Shown one piece after another: positions 7,504 through 14,133 of a stretch of DNA of 14,795 nt. Source of the DNA: Verrucomicrobiales bacterium (GTDB lineage: Bacteria > Verrucomicrobiota > Verrucomicrobiia > Limisphaerales > UBA9464); assembly GCA_003445095.1 (NCBI GenBank), contig DLVS01000422.1:1-14795 (forward strand), written 5' to 3'. Below the pieces are notes generated by a model. The model made no database searches. It was given only the letters and a program-made list of their open reading frames with translations, and was not told the origin of the DNA. Numbering within the stretch: position 1 is the stretch's first letter; each line of letters starts with the position of its first letter. A program made the translations under genes and the position numbers.

Positions 7504-9702
7504 CTACCGCAAAAACGCTTCATGCAGTCCGCCGTCCACGGTGAGGACTTGGCCGGTGGTTTTGCTGAGGCGTTGCGTGACCAGGAGGAAATAGGCCTCA
7601 GCTTGGTCAGCAGGAGTAATGGGCGATTTGGTTAAGGTGCGGTCGGCGTAGAACTGCGCGAGTTTCTTTACCAATGATTCCGTGGCTTCGTCGTCGGTGT
7701 AGGGGATCTGATACTTGGCGAGCGATCCGATCACGCGGTCGCGGGGGAACATCGCGGAACCTTGCACAACCGTGGCTGGCGCCACGCCGTTGACGCGCAC
7801 CAACGGCGCTAACTCCATGGCCATTTCCCGCACGAGATGATTCGCCGCCGCCTTCGAGCAGTCGTAGGCGACGCTGCCTTTCTTCGCGACCACGGCGTTG
7901 GCACTGGTCGTGAGCACTAAGCTGCCGCGCAATCCTTGCTCCTTCCACGTCCGGGCTGCTTCGTCGCCGACGATGTAACTTCCGGTGACGTTGACGCCGA
8001 AAGTGAAAGCCCACTTGTCGTCCGGAATGTGTCCCGAAGTGTCGCTGGGCCAAAACACTCCCGCCGTCACGCAAATAGAATCGAAGCCGCCATAAGCCAG
8101 CGCAACTTGATCCAACATCGCTCGCACGCTGGCTCGATCGGTAATGTTGCACGCTAGGCCGAGGGCAGGCCCGCAACCGGAAATTCCACTTCCGGCGACG
8201 CCAATCCCCTGGCCAAGCCGGTCGGTGATTTCTTTGGCGGTGGCTTCCGCCGTTTCGAGCTTCATGTCCACACAGACAATGTGGGCCCCCTCGCGGCAAA
8301 GTCGGTGAGCCGTTTCTTTGCCGATCCCCGAGCCGGCGCCGACGACGACCACCACCTGGCGCGCGAGTTCCTTTTCCGCCGGCATCCGTTTTAGTTTGGC
8401 CTCTTCGAGCAGCCAGTACTCGATGTCGAAGGCCTCTTGCTGGGGCAAGGCAATGTAGCGATCCATGGCTTCAGCGCCGCGCATGACCTCGACGGCGCAG
8501 TTGTAGAATTCGGCGGTCACGCGGCTCTCCGACTTGTCCTTCCCCCAGGCGATCATCCCCAAGCCGGGAATCAACACGACCGTCGGATTGGGATCCCGCA
8601 TCGCGGGAGAATTGGGGCGCTTGCATCGGTCGTAATAAGCCGCGTAGTCACGCCGGTATTGTTCGATTCCAGACTGGAGCTTCGTTTTCAGGGAGGCCAC
8701 ATCCTCGGTTTGCGGATTCCAATCTACATATAGCGGCTTAATCTTGGTGCGCAGGAAATGGTCCGGACAACTCGTTCCCAGTTCGGCCAAGCGCGGCGCG
8801 TCCTTCGAGTTCACGAAACGCAGGATCTTATCATCGTCCTGAATCGTTCCAATAAACCGCCGCTGTTGACTCACCCGACCGCGCAGCCACGGGAGAATGG
8901 CGGCCAAAGTCTGTCGTCGCGCGGCTTCGGGGAGGGTCTGATATTTCGCGCCACCGAACGCCGCGATATCTCCGCCTTTGGCGGTGTATTGCTTCTCCAG
9001 ATAAGCCGACGCTTGTTCGATGAAGTCGAGCGTCCGAAAATAACACTCGCGATCATCGTCTGCCCAAGAAATGAAGCCGTGTTGACCCATCATGATCGCC
9101 TTCACGCCGGGCTGCTGGCGGCAGATTTCTTGCATCGCCAGTCCGAGCTCGAAGCCCGGGCGCATCCACGGCACGTACGCCATGGTGCCGCCGAAGATCT
9201 CTCGGGTCAGTTCCTCGCAGCGAGCACTGGCCGCGATGGCGATGATCGCATTCGGGTGCATGTGATCCACGAACTTCGCCGGAATGAAACTGTGGAGCGG
9301 CGTATCGATCGAGCTGGCGCGTGGATTAAGGTTGAAGGTGGTGTGGTTGTAAGCGTTTACCATGTCATCCTCGGCGGGTGACTTGAGCCCTTTGTCTTGG
9401 CGGGCGCCGTACATCGTTTGCAGCCCCATCAGCTTGTCTTGATACAGAGAAGAAAAATTTTCCCGTAAACTCGTCCTCAAGTCGCCACCCGATCCCTTGA
9501 CCCACAACACCTCGACCTCTTGGCCGCTCAAGGGATCCCGCTCCTTCAACTTCGATGAAGTGTTGCCCCCGCCGGTGTTGGTGACGCGTTGGTCGGCGCC
9601 TAGCTTGTTGGACCGGTAAACCAGGCGATCGACCCCGTGGAGCGCCGAGACTTCTTGGGGGTTCCAACCGTTCGTGACGAAGCGATAGATTTGTTCAGCC
9701 AT
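7504..9702 (-). CDS. rhaD: Bifunctional rhamnulose-1-phosphate aldolase/short-chain alcohol dehydrogenase
   Basis: This 732-residue cytoplasmic fusion enzyme should split L-rhamnulose-1-phosphate (or a related deoxy-ketose phosphate) into dihydroxyacetone phosphate and L-lactaldehyde, then oxidise or reduce the lactaldehyde. The N-terminal class II aldolase/adducin domain (about 20-430) shows TNTGGGNTSSK (41-51), VLWVKGSGGDLR (65-76), and metal-ligand histidines in DHMHPNA (His147, His149) and GQHG (His208). The C-terminal short-chain dehydrogenase domain (about 448-732) has the nucleotide-binding GAGSGIG (455-461), Ser600, and active-site YDCSK (Tyr613, Lys617), ending in GQVLTVDGG. The insert GIGVAGSGISGCGPALG (499-515) is normal for this fusion family as I recall it. 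The start is the ATG whose complement lies at 9700-9702, because MAEQIYRFVTNGW begins the family homology; the frame extends 67 low-complexity codons further. Rhamnose isomerase and kinase genes are not nearby. The symbol covers the aldolase half only. Confidence 0.93.
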   Translation of the reverse strand: MAEQIYRFVTNGWNPQEVSALHGVDRLVYRSNKLGADQRVTNTGGGNTSSKLKERDPLSGQEVEVLWVKGSGGDLRTSLRENFSSLYQDKLMGLQTMYGARQDKGLKSPAEDDMVNAYNHTTFNLNPRASSIDTPLHSFIPAKFVDHMHPNAIIAIAASARCEELTREIFGGTMAYVPWMRPGFELGLAMQEICRQQPGVKAIMMGQHGFISWADDDRECYFRTLDFIEQASAYLEKQYTAKGGDIAAFGGAKYQTLPEAARRQTLAAILPWLRGRVSQQRRFIGTIQDDDKILRFVNSKDAPRLAELGTSCPDHFLRTKIKPLYVDWNPQTEDVASLKTKLQSGIEQYRRDYAAYYDRCKRPNSPAMRDPNPTVVLIPGLGMIAWGKDKSESRVTAEFYNCAVEVMRGAEAMDRYIALPQQEAFDIEYWLLEEAKLKRMPAEKELARQVVVVVGAGSGIGKETAHRLCREGAHIVCVDMKLETAEATAKEITDRLGQGIGVAGSGISGCGPALGLACNITDRASVRAMLDQVALAYGGFDSICVTAGVFWPSDTSGHIPDDKWAFTFGVNVTGSYIVGDEAARTWKEQGLRGSLVLTTSANAVVAKKGSVAYDCSKAAANHLVREMAMELAPLVRVNGVAPATVVQGSAMFPRDRVIGSLAKYQIPYTDDEATESLVKKLAQFYADRTLTKSPITPADQAEAYFLLVTQRLSKTTGQVLTVDGGLHEAFLR

Positions 9703-9941
9703 ATTCCGGAAGCGGGAAACTCCCCGAGCGAGTGGGCCCCGCGCAATGGTTTTTCTCGAGCCGGACGCTTTGTTCCTTGGCTTCCTGCTTCGCCGGTCGA
9801 CTCTTGGTTCAATGATCCCGCCGACGAGCGGCGCCGGATTTTCGGACGGGGCAAAGGGGGGCAATGTGCCTCGGTGGACACGCCGAGGATTGGGACTCAT
9901 CATGTCGGCAGGTCGGCCGCGGCCGATTCGACAATCTTCGC
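9703..9941. promoter_or_regulatory. Divergent intergenic region with a 14-base palindrome
   Basis: The aldolase/dehydrogenase (-) and ferredoxin (+) genes diverge from this 239-base region, so it should hold both promoters. I see no clear -35/-10 pair. It contains a perfect palindrome TCGGCCGCGGCCGA at 9913-9926, ending 15 bases before the ferredoxin ATG, and a small hairpin with arms CCTCGG (9869-9874) and CCGAGG (9883-9888). The palindrome's location could suit an operator, but it is very GC-rich and may be chance. A frame across the region is open on the minus strand but does not resemble protein. Confidence 0.35.
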
Positions 9942-10229
9942 ATGGCTAAAATTACCATCCTGCCAGCTCAGGCGACGGCTGAAGTTCCCGACGGAGAGAA
10001 TCTCATCGAGGCCGGGGAGGCCGCGGGCGTGGAAATGGAAGCGGGTTGTTTCAACTGCTCCTGCGGCACGTGTGTCGCGGAAGTGGTGAGCGGTATGGAG
10101 AATATCACCGAGCCTACTCCCGAGGAACTCGACGTCCTCGACCAATGGAACAAGGACCCGGAGAAGTTTCGGCTCACTTGTTGCAACAAGATCCTCCACG
10201 GCGAAGTTGTGCTGCGGGCAGGACATTAG
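9942..10229 (+). CDS. [2Fe-2S] plant-type ferredoxin
   Basis: This 95-residue soluble electron carrier has the beta-grasp ferredoxin pattern. The cluster ligands read GCFNCSCGTC, giving Cys36-x4-Cys41-x2-Cys44, with the fourth ligand Cys80 in RLTCCNK. Cys39 and Cys81 are extra cysteines beside the ligands. The N-terminus MAKITILPAQ and the segment VPDGENLIEAGEAAGV match strand-helix features of the fold. ATG 9942 is selected since the domain starts there; in-frame sequence upstream is not ferredoxin-like. It is divergent from the aldolase/dehydrogenase gene and its stop lies only 21 bases before the first candidate start of the PQQ-like gene, so those two may be co-transcribed. The redox partner is unknown: no ferredoxin reductase or oxygenase is encoded in this window. 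Confidence 0.92.
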   Translation: MAKITILPAQATAEVPDGENLIEAGEAAGVEMEAGCFNCSCGTCVAEVVSGMENITEPTPEELDVLDQWNKDPEKFRLTCCNKILHGEVVLRAGH

Positions 10230-10250
10230 GAAGCAACCCCCGAACCGGCG

Positions 10251-11804
10251 ATGCACCCGCCATCCATGAACAGTTCAACCGGCAGGGCTGCCGCGCTGCG
10301 CCGTCCCCGGGCCGGGCGTAGCACTGAGCCGGCCTTCCGAAGCGACGCGTCGAATCCCTCCCCCGCGCCAGTGCGAAAGGCCGCGCCTTCGACGCGGGGC
10401 CACCGCAGCGCGGCAGCCCTGCCGGTTGAACGGACCGAATTCTGGGCCGCATTTCTGAATTGGGAGCGCACCGCCTTCTCGCGCCGGGAAATTCTGGCCT
10501 TCCTCGTTTGCTGCTCCAGCCTCGTTGCGCTGGCTGACACCAATCCGCCCACTCTCCTTAGGGCCTGGCCCCAATGGCGGGGACCCCTCGCGAATGGCGT
10601 CGCGCCGTATGCGAATCCGCCAGTCTCCTGGAGCGAAACGAATCACGTCCGCTGGAAAATTCTCCTGCCCGGCAAAGCACACTCTTCACCCATCGTTTTT
10701 GGTGATCGGGTGTTCCTGCAAGCGGCCGTCCCGGTCGGCGAAGCCCAGTCGCCGGTGTACGACCACGCTCCAGGCACTCACGACAACGTAGGAGTGACCC
10801 ATCGGCACCAATTCATGATTCTGGCTGTGAATCGTCGCGACGGCCGAGAGCTCTGGCGAAGAGTGCTGAGCGAGGCTTTTCCGCATGAAGGCGGCCATGC
10901 GACCGGGAGCCTCGCCTCCAACTCACCGGTGACCGACGGCGAGCGAGTCTATGCATTCTTCGGTTCCCACGGGCTTTACTGTCTCGATCTCGCCGGCGAT
11001 TTGAAGTGGCAGAAGGACCTGGGCCAAATGAACACCCTGCATGCCCACGGCGAAGGCAGCTCCCCCGTCGTGTTCGGTAACACGCTGCTCGTGTGCTGGG
11101 ACCATGAAGGCGATTCGTTCCTGTACGCCTTCGACAAAGTCACCGGGGCGCAACTCTGGAAAGTGGCTCGTGATGAGAAAACATCGTGGTCAACCCCGTT
11201 GGTAGTGGCGTTCCAAGGAAAACCACAAGTGGTCGTTAGTGCCACCAAACGAGTTCGCGGTTACGACCTGGCCACAGGAGAAGAATTGTGGGAATGCGCT
11301 GGACTCACCGACAACGTCGTTTCCTCTCCCGTCTATCGAGACGGAATCATTTTTGCCGGGAACAGCTATTATCAGCAATCGATGCTGGCGATTCGGTTGG
11401 CGGGCGCCCGAGGCGACCTCACCGGTACCGATCGGGTCGCGTGGAAACTCAATCGCCTGACTCCGTACGTCTCTTCCCCGCTGCTCTACGACGACACCCT
11501 CTATTTTCTGCGCCACAATCAGAATGTTTTGTCTCGTCTCGATCCCGAGAGTGGCCGAGCCCTCGGCGACCCGCTTCGCCTCGACGGCATTCGCGACTTC
11601 ATTTTCTCGTCACCAGTCGGCGCGAAAAATCGGATCTACGTAACGGCCCGTGACGGCGTGACTTTGGTGCTGAATCACGATCGTGAGAATGCAGTCATTG
11701 CCCTGAACCGGTTGGACGACGTGTTCAGCGCGTCCGCCGCGCTCATAGATCAGGAACTTTATCTTCGAGGCGAGAAGTCCCTGTACTGCCTGTCCGAGCG
11801 TTGA
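10251..11804 (+). CDS. Exported PQQ-like beta-propeller repeat protein with repeat-derived N-terminus
   Basis: The bulk of this protein (up to 517 residues) is a BamB/PQQ-type WD-like propeller of the secreted WRGP group: WPQWRGPLANGVAPY (about 106-120), then repeated blades with motifs such as SPIVFGDRVFLQA, AVNRRDGRELWRRVL, SPVTDGERVYAFFGSHGLYC, AFDKVTGAQLWK and GYDLATGEELWE. Function is unknown; such proteins are taken to be periplasmic scaffolds or quinoprotein-like. The segment FSRREILAFLVCCSSLVALA (76-95) looks like a Tat signal peptide. No ATG, GTG or TTG lies in frame between residue 42 and the signal sequence, so the start must be ATG 10251, ATG 10266 or GTG 10371. Residues 8-61 are encoded by the inverted-repeat element at 10273-10431 and are Ala/Arg/Pro-rich, unlike a normal leader. 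Either the repeat supplies the start or an unusual start codon is used. The propeller identity is firm; the N-terminus is not. Confidence 0.85.
   Translation: MHPPSMNSSTGRAAALRRPRAGRSTEPAFRSDASNPSPAPVRKAAPSTRGHRSAAALPVERTEFWAAFLNWERTAFSRREILAFLVCCSSLVALADTNPPTLLRAWPQWRGPLANGVAPYANPPVSWSETNHVRWKILLPGKAHSSPIVFGDRVFLQAAVPVGEAQSPVYDHAPGTHDNVGVTHRHQFMILAVNRRDGRELWRRVLSEAFPHEGGHATGSLASNSPVTDGERVYAFFGSHGLYCLDLAGDLKWQKDLGQMNTLHAHGEGSSPVVFGNTLLVCWDHEGDSFLYAFDKVTGAQLWKVARDEKTSWSTPLVVAFQGKPQVVVSATKRVRGYDLATGEELWECAGLTDNVVSSPVYRDGIIFAGNSYYQQSMLAIRLAGARGDLTGTDRVAWKLNRLTPYVSSPLLYDDTLYFLRHNQNVLSRLDPESGRALGDPLRLDGIRDFIFSSPVGAKNRIYVTARDGVTLVLNHDRENAVIALNRLDDVFSASAALIDQELYLRGEKSLYCLSER
10273..10431. repeat. 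Inverted-repeat element (REPIN- or MITE-like) inside the PQQ-like reading frame
   Basis: Two perfectly matching 28-base arms (10273-10300 and 10404-10431, beginning GTTCAACCGGCAGGGC on the left) face each other across 103 bases. Each arm contains its own small hairpin, CGGCA-GGGC-TGCCG. Further imperfect pairing occurs inside, for example GCACTG (10321-10326) with CAGTGC (10369-10374), and a CGACGCGTCG palindrome lies at 10343-10352. The whole 159 bases could fold as one long stem. No transposase gene and no clear target-site duplication are visible. The structure resembles paired REP sequences or a non-autonomous mobile element. Confidence 0.75.
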
Positions 11805-11810
11805 GGGTCA

Positions 11811-11996
11811 GGAGCGCGGACGGCCTCGTCCGCCCATTACCTTCCGATCGCGAACAGAACGGCGGCGCTACATTTCGATACTCCCGTGGAGCTGCCGCGG
11901 CAGGCGCAGGATCAAGTGGCGACCGAGGATCTACCAATCGCCCGAAGCATTGGGCTGTCACTGAGCGAGTCTGGCGGACGGGGCCGTCCACGCTCC
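11811..11996. repeat. Second inverted-repeat element (REPIN-like) between converging genes
   Basis: Arms of 24 bases at 11811-11834 (starting GGAGCGCGGACGGCC) and 11973-11996 are inverted copies with two mismatches, separated by 138 bases. The left arm is itself a hairpin, GCGGACG-GCCT-CGTCCGC, and the right arm has the matching fold. It differs in sequence from the element at 10273-10431. It starts six bases after the PQQ-like stop codon and fills most of the gap to the converging sulfatase gene, so it may also act as a bidirectional terminator. Open frames crossing it are not credible genes. Confidence 0.65.
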
Positions 11997-12042
11997 AGTC
12001 GTCGGATGCCCTACCCAGGCGGGAGACGCGACATCCGAACCT

Positions 12043-14046
12043 TCAATGATCCCGGCCATACCCGGTCAGATCCGAGCTGAATCCGGATGCACACGAGGTC
12101 GGAGGTTGTACCTGCGTCATTAGTTCGGCGTACGCCAGATACTCCTTCTCCGCCAATGCTTGAGCAGCGCCGTAGACCCCGGGCAACGGAGCCCTTAGTT
12201 CATTGGGGATCAGGTTCTCGAGCAGGTTTTTCGTGACCAGCTTTACGACAGCCGGAACTCGTGGGCCGTTCGCACCGTTGTCCAATTCCAACCGCCCGCG
12301 CTCAGTCGCATAATTGTAGTACTCCAACTGCAGACTGCTGAAGTCGATCTCCGCCGTTGTTCCGACCCAATTGGTATACGTTGCCACCTTGAATAGGTCC
12401 GTTCGCATCCCGACGATGTGGCTCGGCGCGTCGGGCAAGAAGGTATAGTACTCGGGAGCCCGTTCATCGTAGGCCAGTAAGACGTAAGGTCGGCCGGGTG
12501 CCTGGGCGGAACGCAACATAGGAATCAGGTTGTGACGTTCACCGTAAATGGTTTCCAAATCTCCGGTGAGCCATCGTTGCGAGCCCTTGTGCCCCAGACT
12601 CACTAGCATCCGCAGCAAGTCCACCGTCGAGGTGAGCTTTTTCCGCACTTTGGAAGTGTCGCCAGTGAATCGGCCCGACGGGTCAAAGACGATCAACGGA
12701 ACATTGAAGGCTTCGTCGTAGCACGTGCCGACTTTGCCCGAAACTATGCCGTGGGCCCCAGCGTACTCGCCGTGATCTGACGTGAACACGATCACCGTAT
12801 TGTTCACCACTGCTTCCGGAAGAGCATCCAAAGCATCCAAGATCTCGCCAACTCGTTGATCCACGATCGTCAGGATTTGCGTGTAGCTGTCCAAACTCCG
12901 TTGCCAGTAAGTGAAGGGAGCAACGCCAACACCGAGAGGCACGACGAGTTGTGTGCTTGGGTACAAGACGACCGAAAAATTTCCCTGGTTAGGGTCGTCG
13001 GTCACGCCGCCCCAGACGGCGGCCGAAAACTCGCGGGCGATCGTTTGGCCTTTGGGCTTGTTGGCAAATAGCTGTTCCCTCGATTCCCAATTGGGCGGCA
13101 AGAGTGGGTAGCCGTACGTGTTTGAAGGGGACTGGAGGGGATTGTCAGCGGGATCAACAATCGGGGGATGACCGGTGGTCGAATAGGCGACAAACTGGCA
13201 CAAATTGTTGGGATTGGTCACCGGCGATTCAAAGAGATCATTGTAAGTAACGAACTCGGTACCGGCCCAAAAAAACTCTTTGTCGTGCGGATTCACGAAC
13301 GACACCGTGGCGCACCACGGCGAATCGCTGGGCTTGCGTCCGCTAAGCCAACTGGCTGCTGCCTCAGCCGTCATTTCGTCGTTCGGATAGTCCGGCGGTT
13401 GCCCCACCGTGCCTTGCAAATTGTATCCCGTCGGATCTGGCCAGGTGTAGCTGGTGAAGCCATAGGGTTCGAGGCCGTTTCCCGGTTTGGTATTATCCAA
13501 CAGCGACACGTGCCATTTACCAAAATAGGGGGTCTGGTAACCCGCTTGCCGGAGTAATTTACCGTAAGTGGGGAACGCGCTCTTCAACTGAGGTTGGACG
13601 GTCTGCGTGGACTCTGGGTCTTTGGCGGTGATCGTCTGGGCCAGCCAGGTTTGTTGGCTATAGAGCCCGGTGATGATGGTTCCACGCGCTGGGGTGCAAG
13701 CGACTGCTGCCGTGTAGTGGCCAGAGAACTTAACTCCGGCACTCCAGAGCCGGTAAATGTTCGGAGTATATTGCGCCAAAAACTCAGCGGCGGATTTGAT
13801 GTCGTTCGGGAACACACTCGGGAACCGGAATTGGTCCACCAAGATAAGTAGAATGTTAGGTTTGCGTCCGGGAATTGTCCCAGCGGCCTCGACCTCCGGC
13901 AATTGTGATGATGCCAGAAGGGCCGCCGCGCCTCCAACCGTGGCTTTGACAAAGCCTCTCCGGTCGAGGGGAGACGGCCCGATGGAGTCGGGAGGCGGAT
14001 GAAGGTGGTCGGATGTGGGAAGGGTTTTGTGTTCAGGTGTTGTCAT
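12043..14046 (-). CDS. Tat-exported sulfatase (type I, alkaline phosphatase superfamily)
   Basis: This 667-residue enzyme should hydrolyse sulfate esters, probably on polysaccharides or other organic sulfates, in the periplasm. The N-terminus carries a twin-arginine signal, DRRGFVKATVGGAAALLA (about 28-45). The catalytic domain begins NILLILVDQ with metal-ligand region Asp71-Gln72. The sulfatase signature is CTPAR (117-121), where Cys117 would be converted to formylglycine. Other conserved points are YFGKWH (174-179, with Lys177 and His179), FVNPHDKEF (250-258) and FTSDHGEYAGAHG (421-433, metal ligands Asp424 and His425). The start is the ATG with complement at 14044-14046, since upstream candidates at 14064 (ATG) and 14085 (TTG) only add a short hydrophobic lead before the Tat motif. 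No ribosome-binding site is evident. The substrate is unknown. It is divergent from the PQQ-like gene starting 87 bases away. Confidence 0.93.
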   Translation of the reverse strand: MTTPEHKTLPTSDHLHPPPDSIGPSPLDRRGFVKATVGGAAALLASSQLPEVEAAGTIPGRKPNILLILVDQFRFPSVFPNDIKSAAEFLAQYTPNIYRLWSAGVKFSGHYTAAVACTPARGTIITGLYSQQTWLAQTITAKDPESTQTVQPQLKSAFPTYGKLLRQAGYQTPYFGKWHVSLLDNTKPGNGLEPYGFTSYTWPDPTGYNLQGTVGQPPDYPNDEMTAEAAASWLSGRKPSDSPWCATVSFVNPHDKEFFWAGTEFVTYNDLFESPVTNPNNLCQFVAYSTTGHPPIVDPADNPLQSPSNTYGYPLLPPNWESREQLFANKPKGQTIAREFSAAVWGGVTDDPNQGNFSVVLYPSTQLVVPLGVGVAPFTYWQRSLDSYTQILTIVDQRVGEILDALDALPEAVVNNTVIVFTSDHGEYAGAHGIVSGKVGTCYDEAFNVPLIVFDPSGRFTGDTSKVRKKLTSTVDLLRMLVSLGHKGSQRWLTGDLETIYGERHNLIPMLRSAQAPGRPYVLLAYDERAPEYYTFLPDAPSHIVGMRTDLFKVATYTNWVGTTAEIDFSSLQLEYYNYATERGRLELDNGANGPRVPAVVKLVTKNLLENLIPNELRAPLPGVYGAAQALAEKEYLAYAELMTQVQPPTSCASGFSSDLTGYGRDH

Positions 14047-14133
14047 TGAGAAAATGGTAAACATCAAATCCAGGCAGGCAATCAATCCTTCGCCGCGCTG
14101 GACGTTTGCGCCGCGTTCAGTTTGATTGTTGCC
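14047..14133. promoter_or_regulatory. Divergent promoter region between the sulfatase and second PQQ-like genes
   Basis: This 87-base region must carry start signals for two divergent genes. I see no strong ribosome-binding site or -10/-35 pair. Short inverted copies CAATCAA (14079-14085) and TTGATTG (14122-14128) are present and could be a weak operator or chance. Confidence 0.35.

Noticed and set aside
8758..9381. 207-codon plus-strand open frame
   Set aside because: It lies wholly antisense to the well-supported aldolase domain and its translation shows no domain features; it is a shadow of a GC-rich gene.
10275..10682. Minus-strand open frame over the PQQ-like N-terminus
   Set aside because: Its openness comes from the inverted repeat and from opposite-strand GC bias; the propeller frame is the real one.
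11801..12049. 82-codon open frame starting at the end of the PQQ-like gene
   Set aside because: It is made almost entirely of the inverted-repeat element at 11811-11996 and has no protein-like features.
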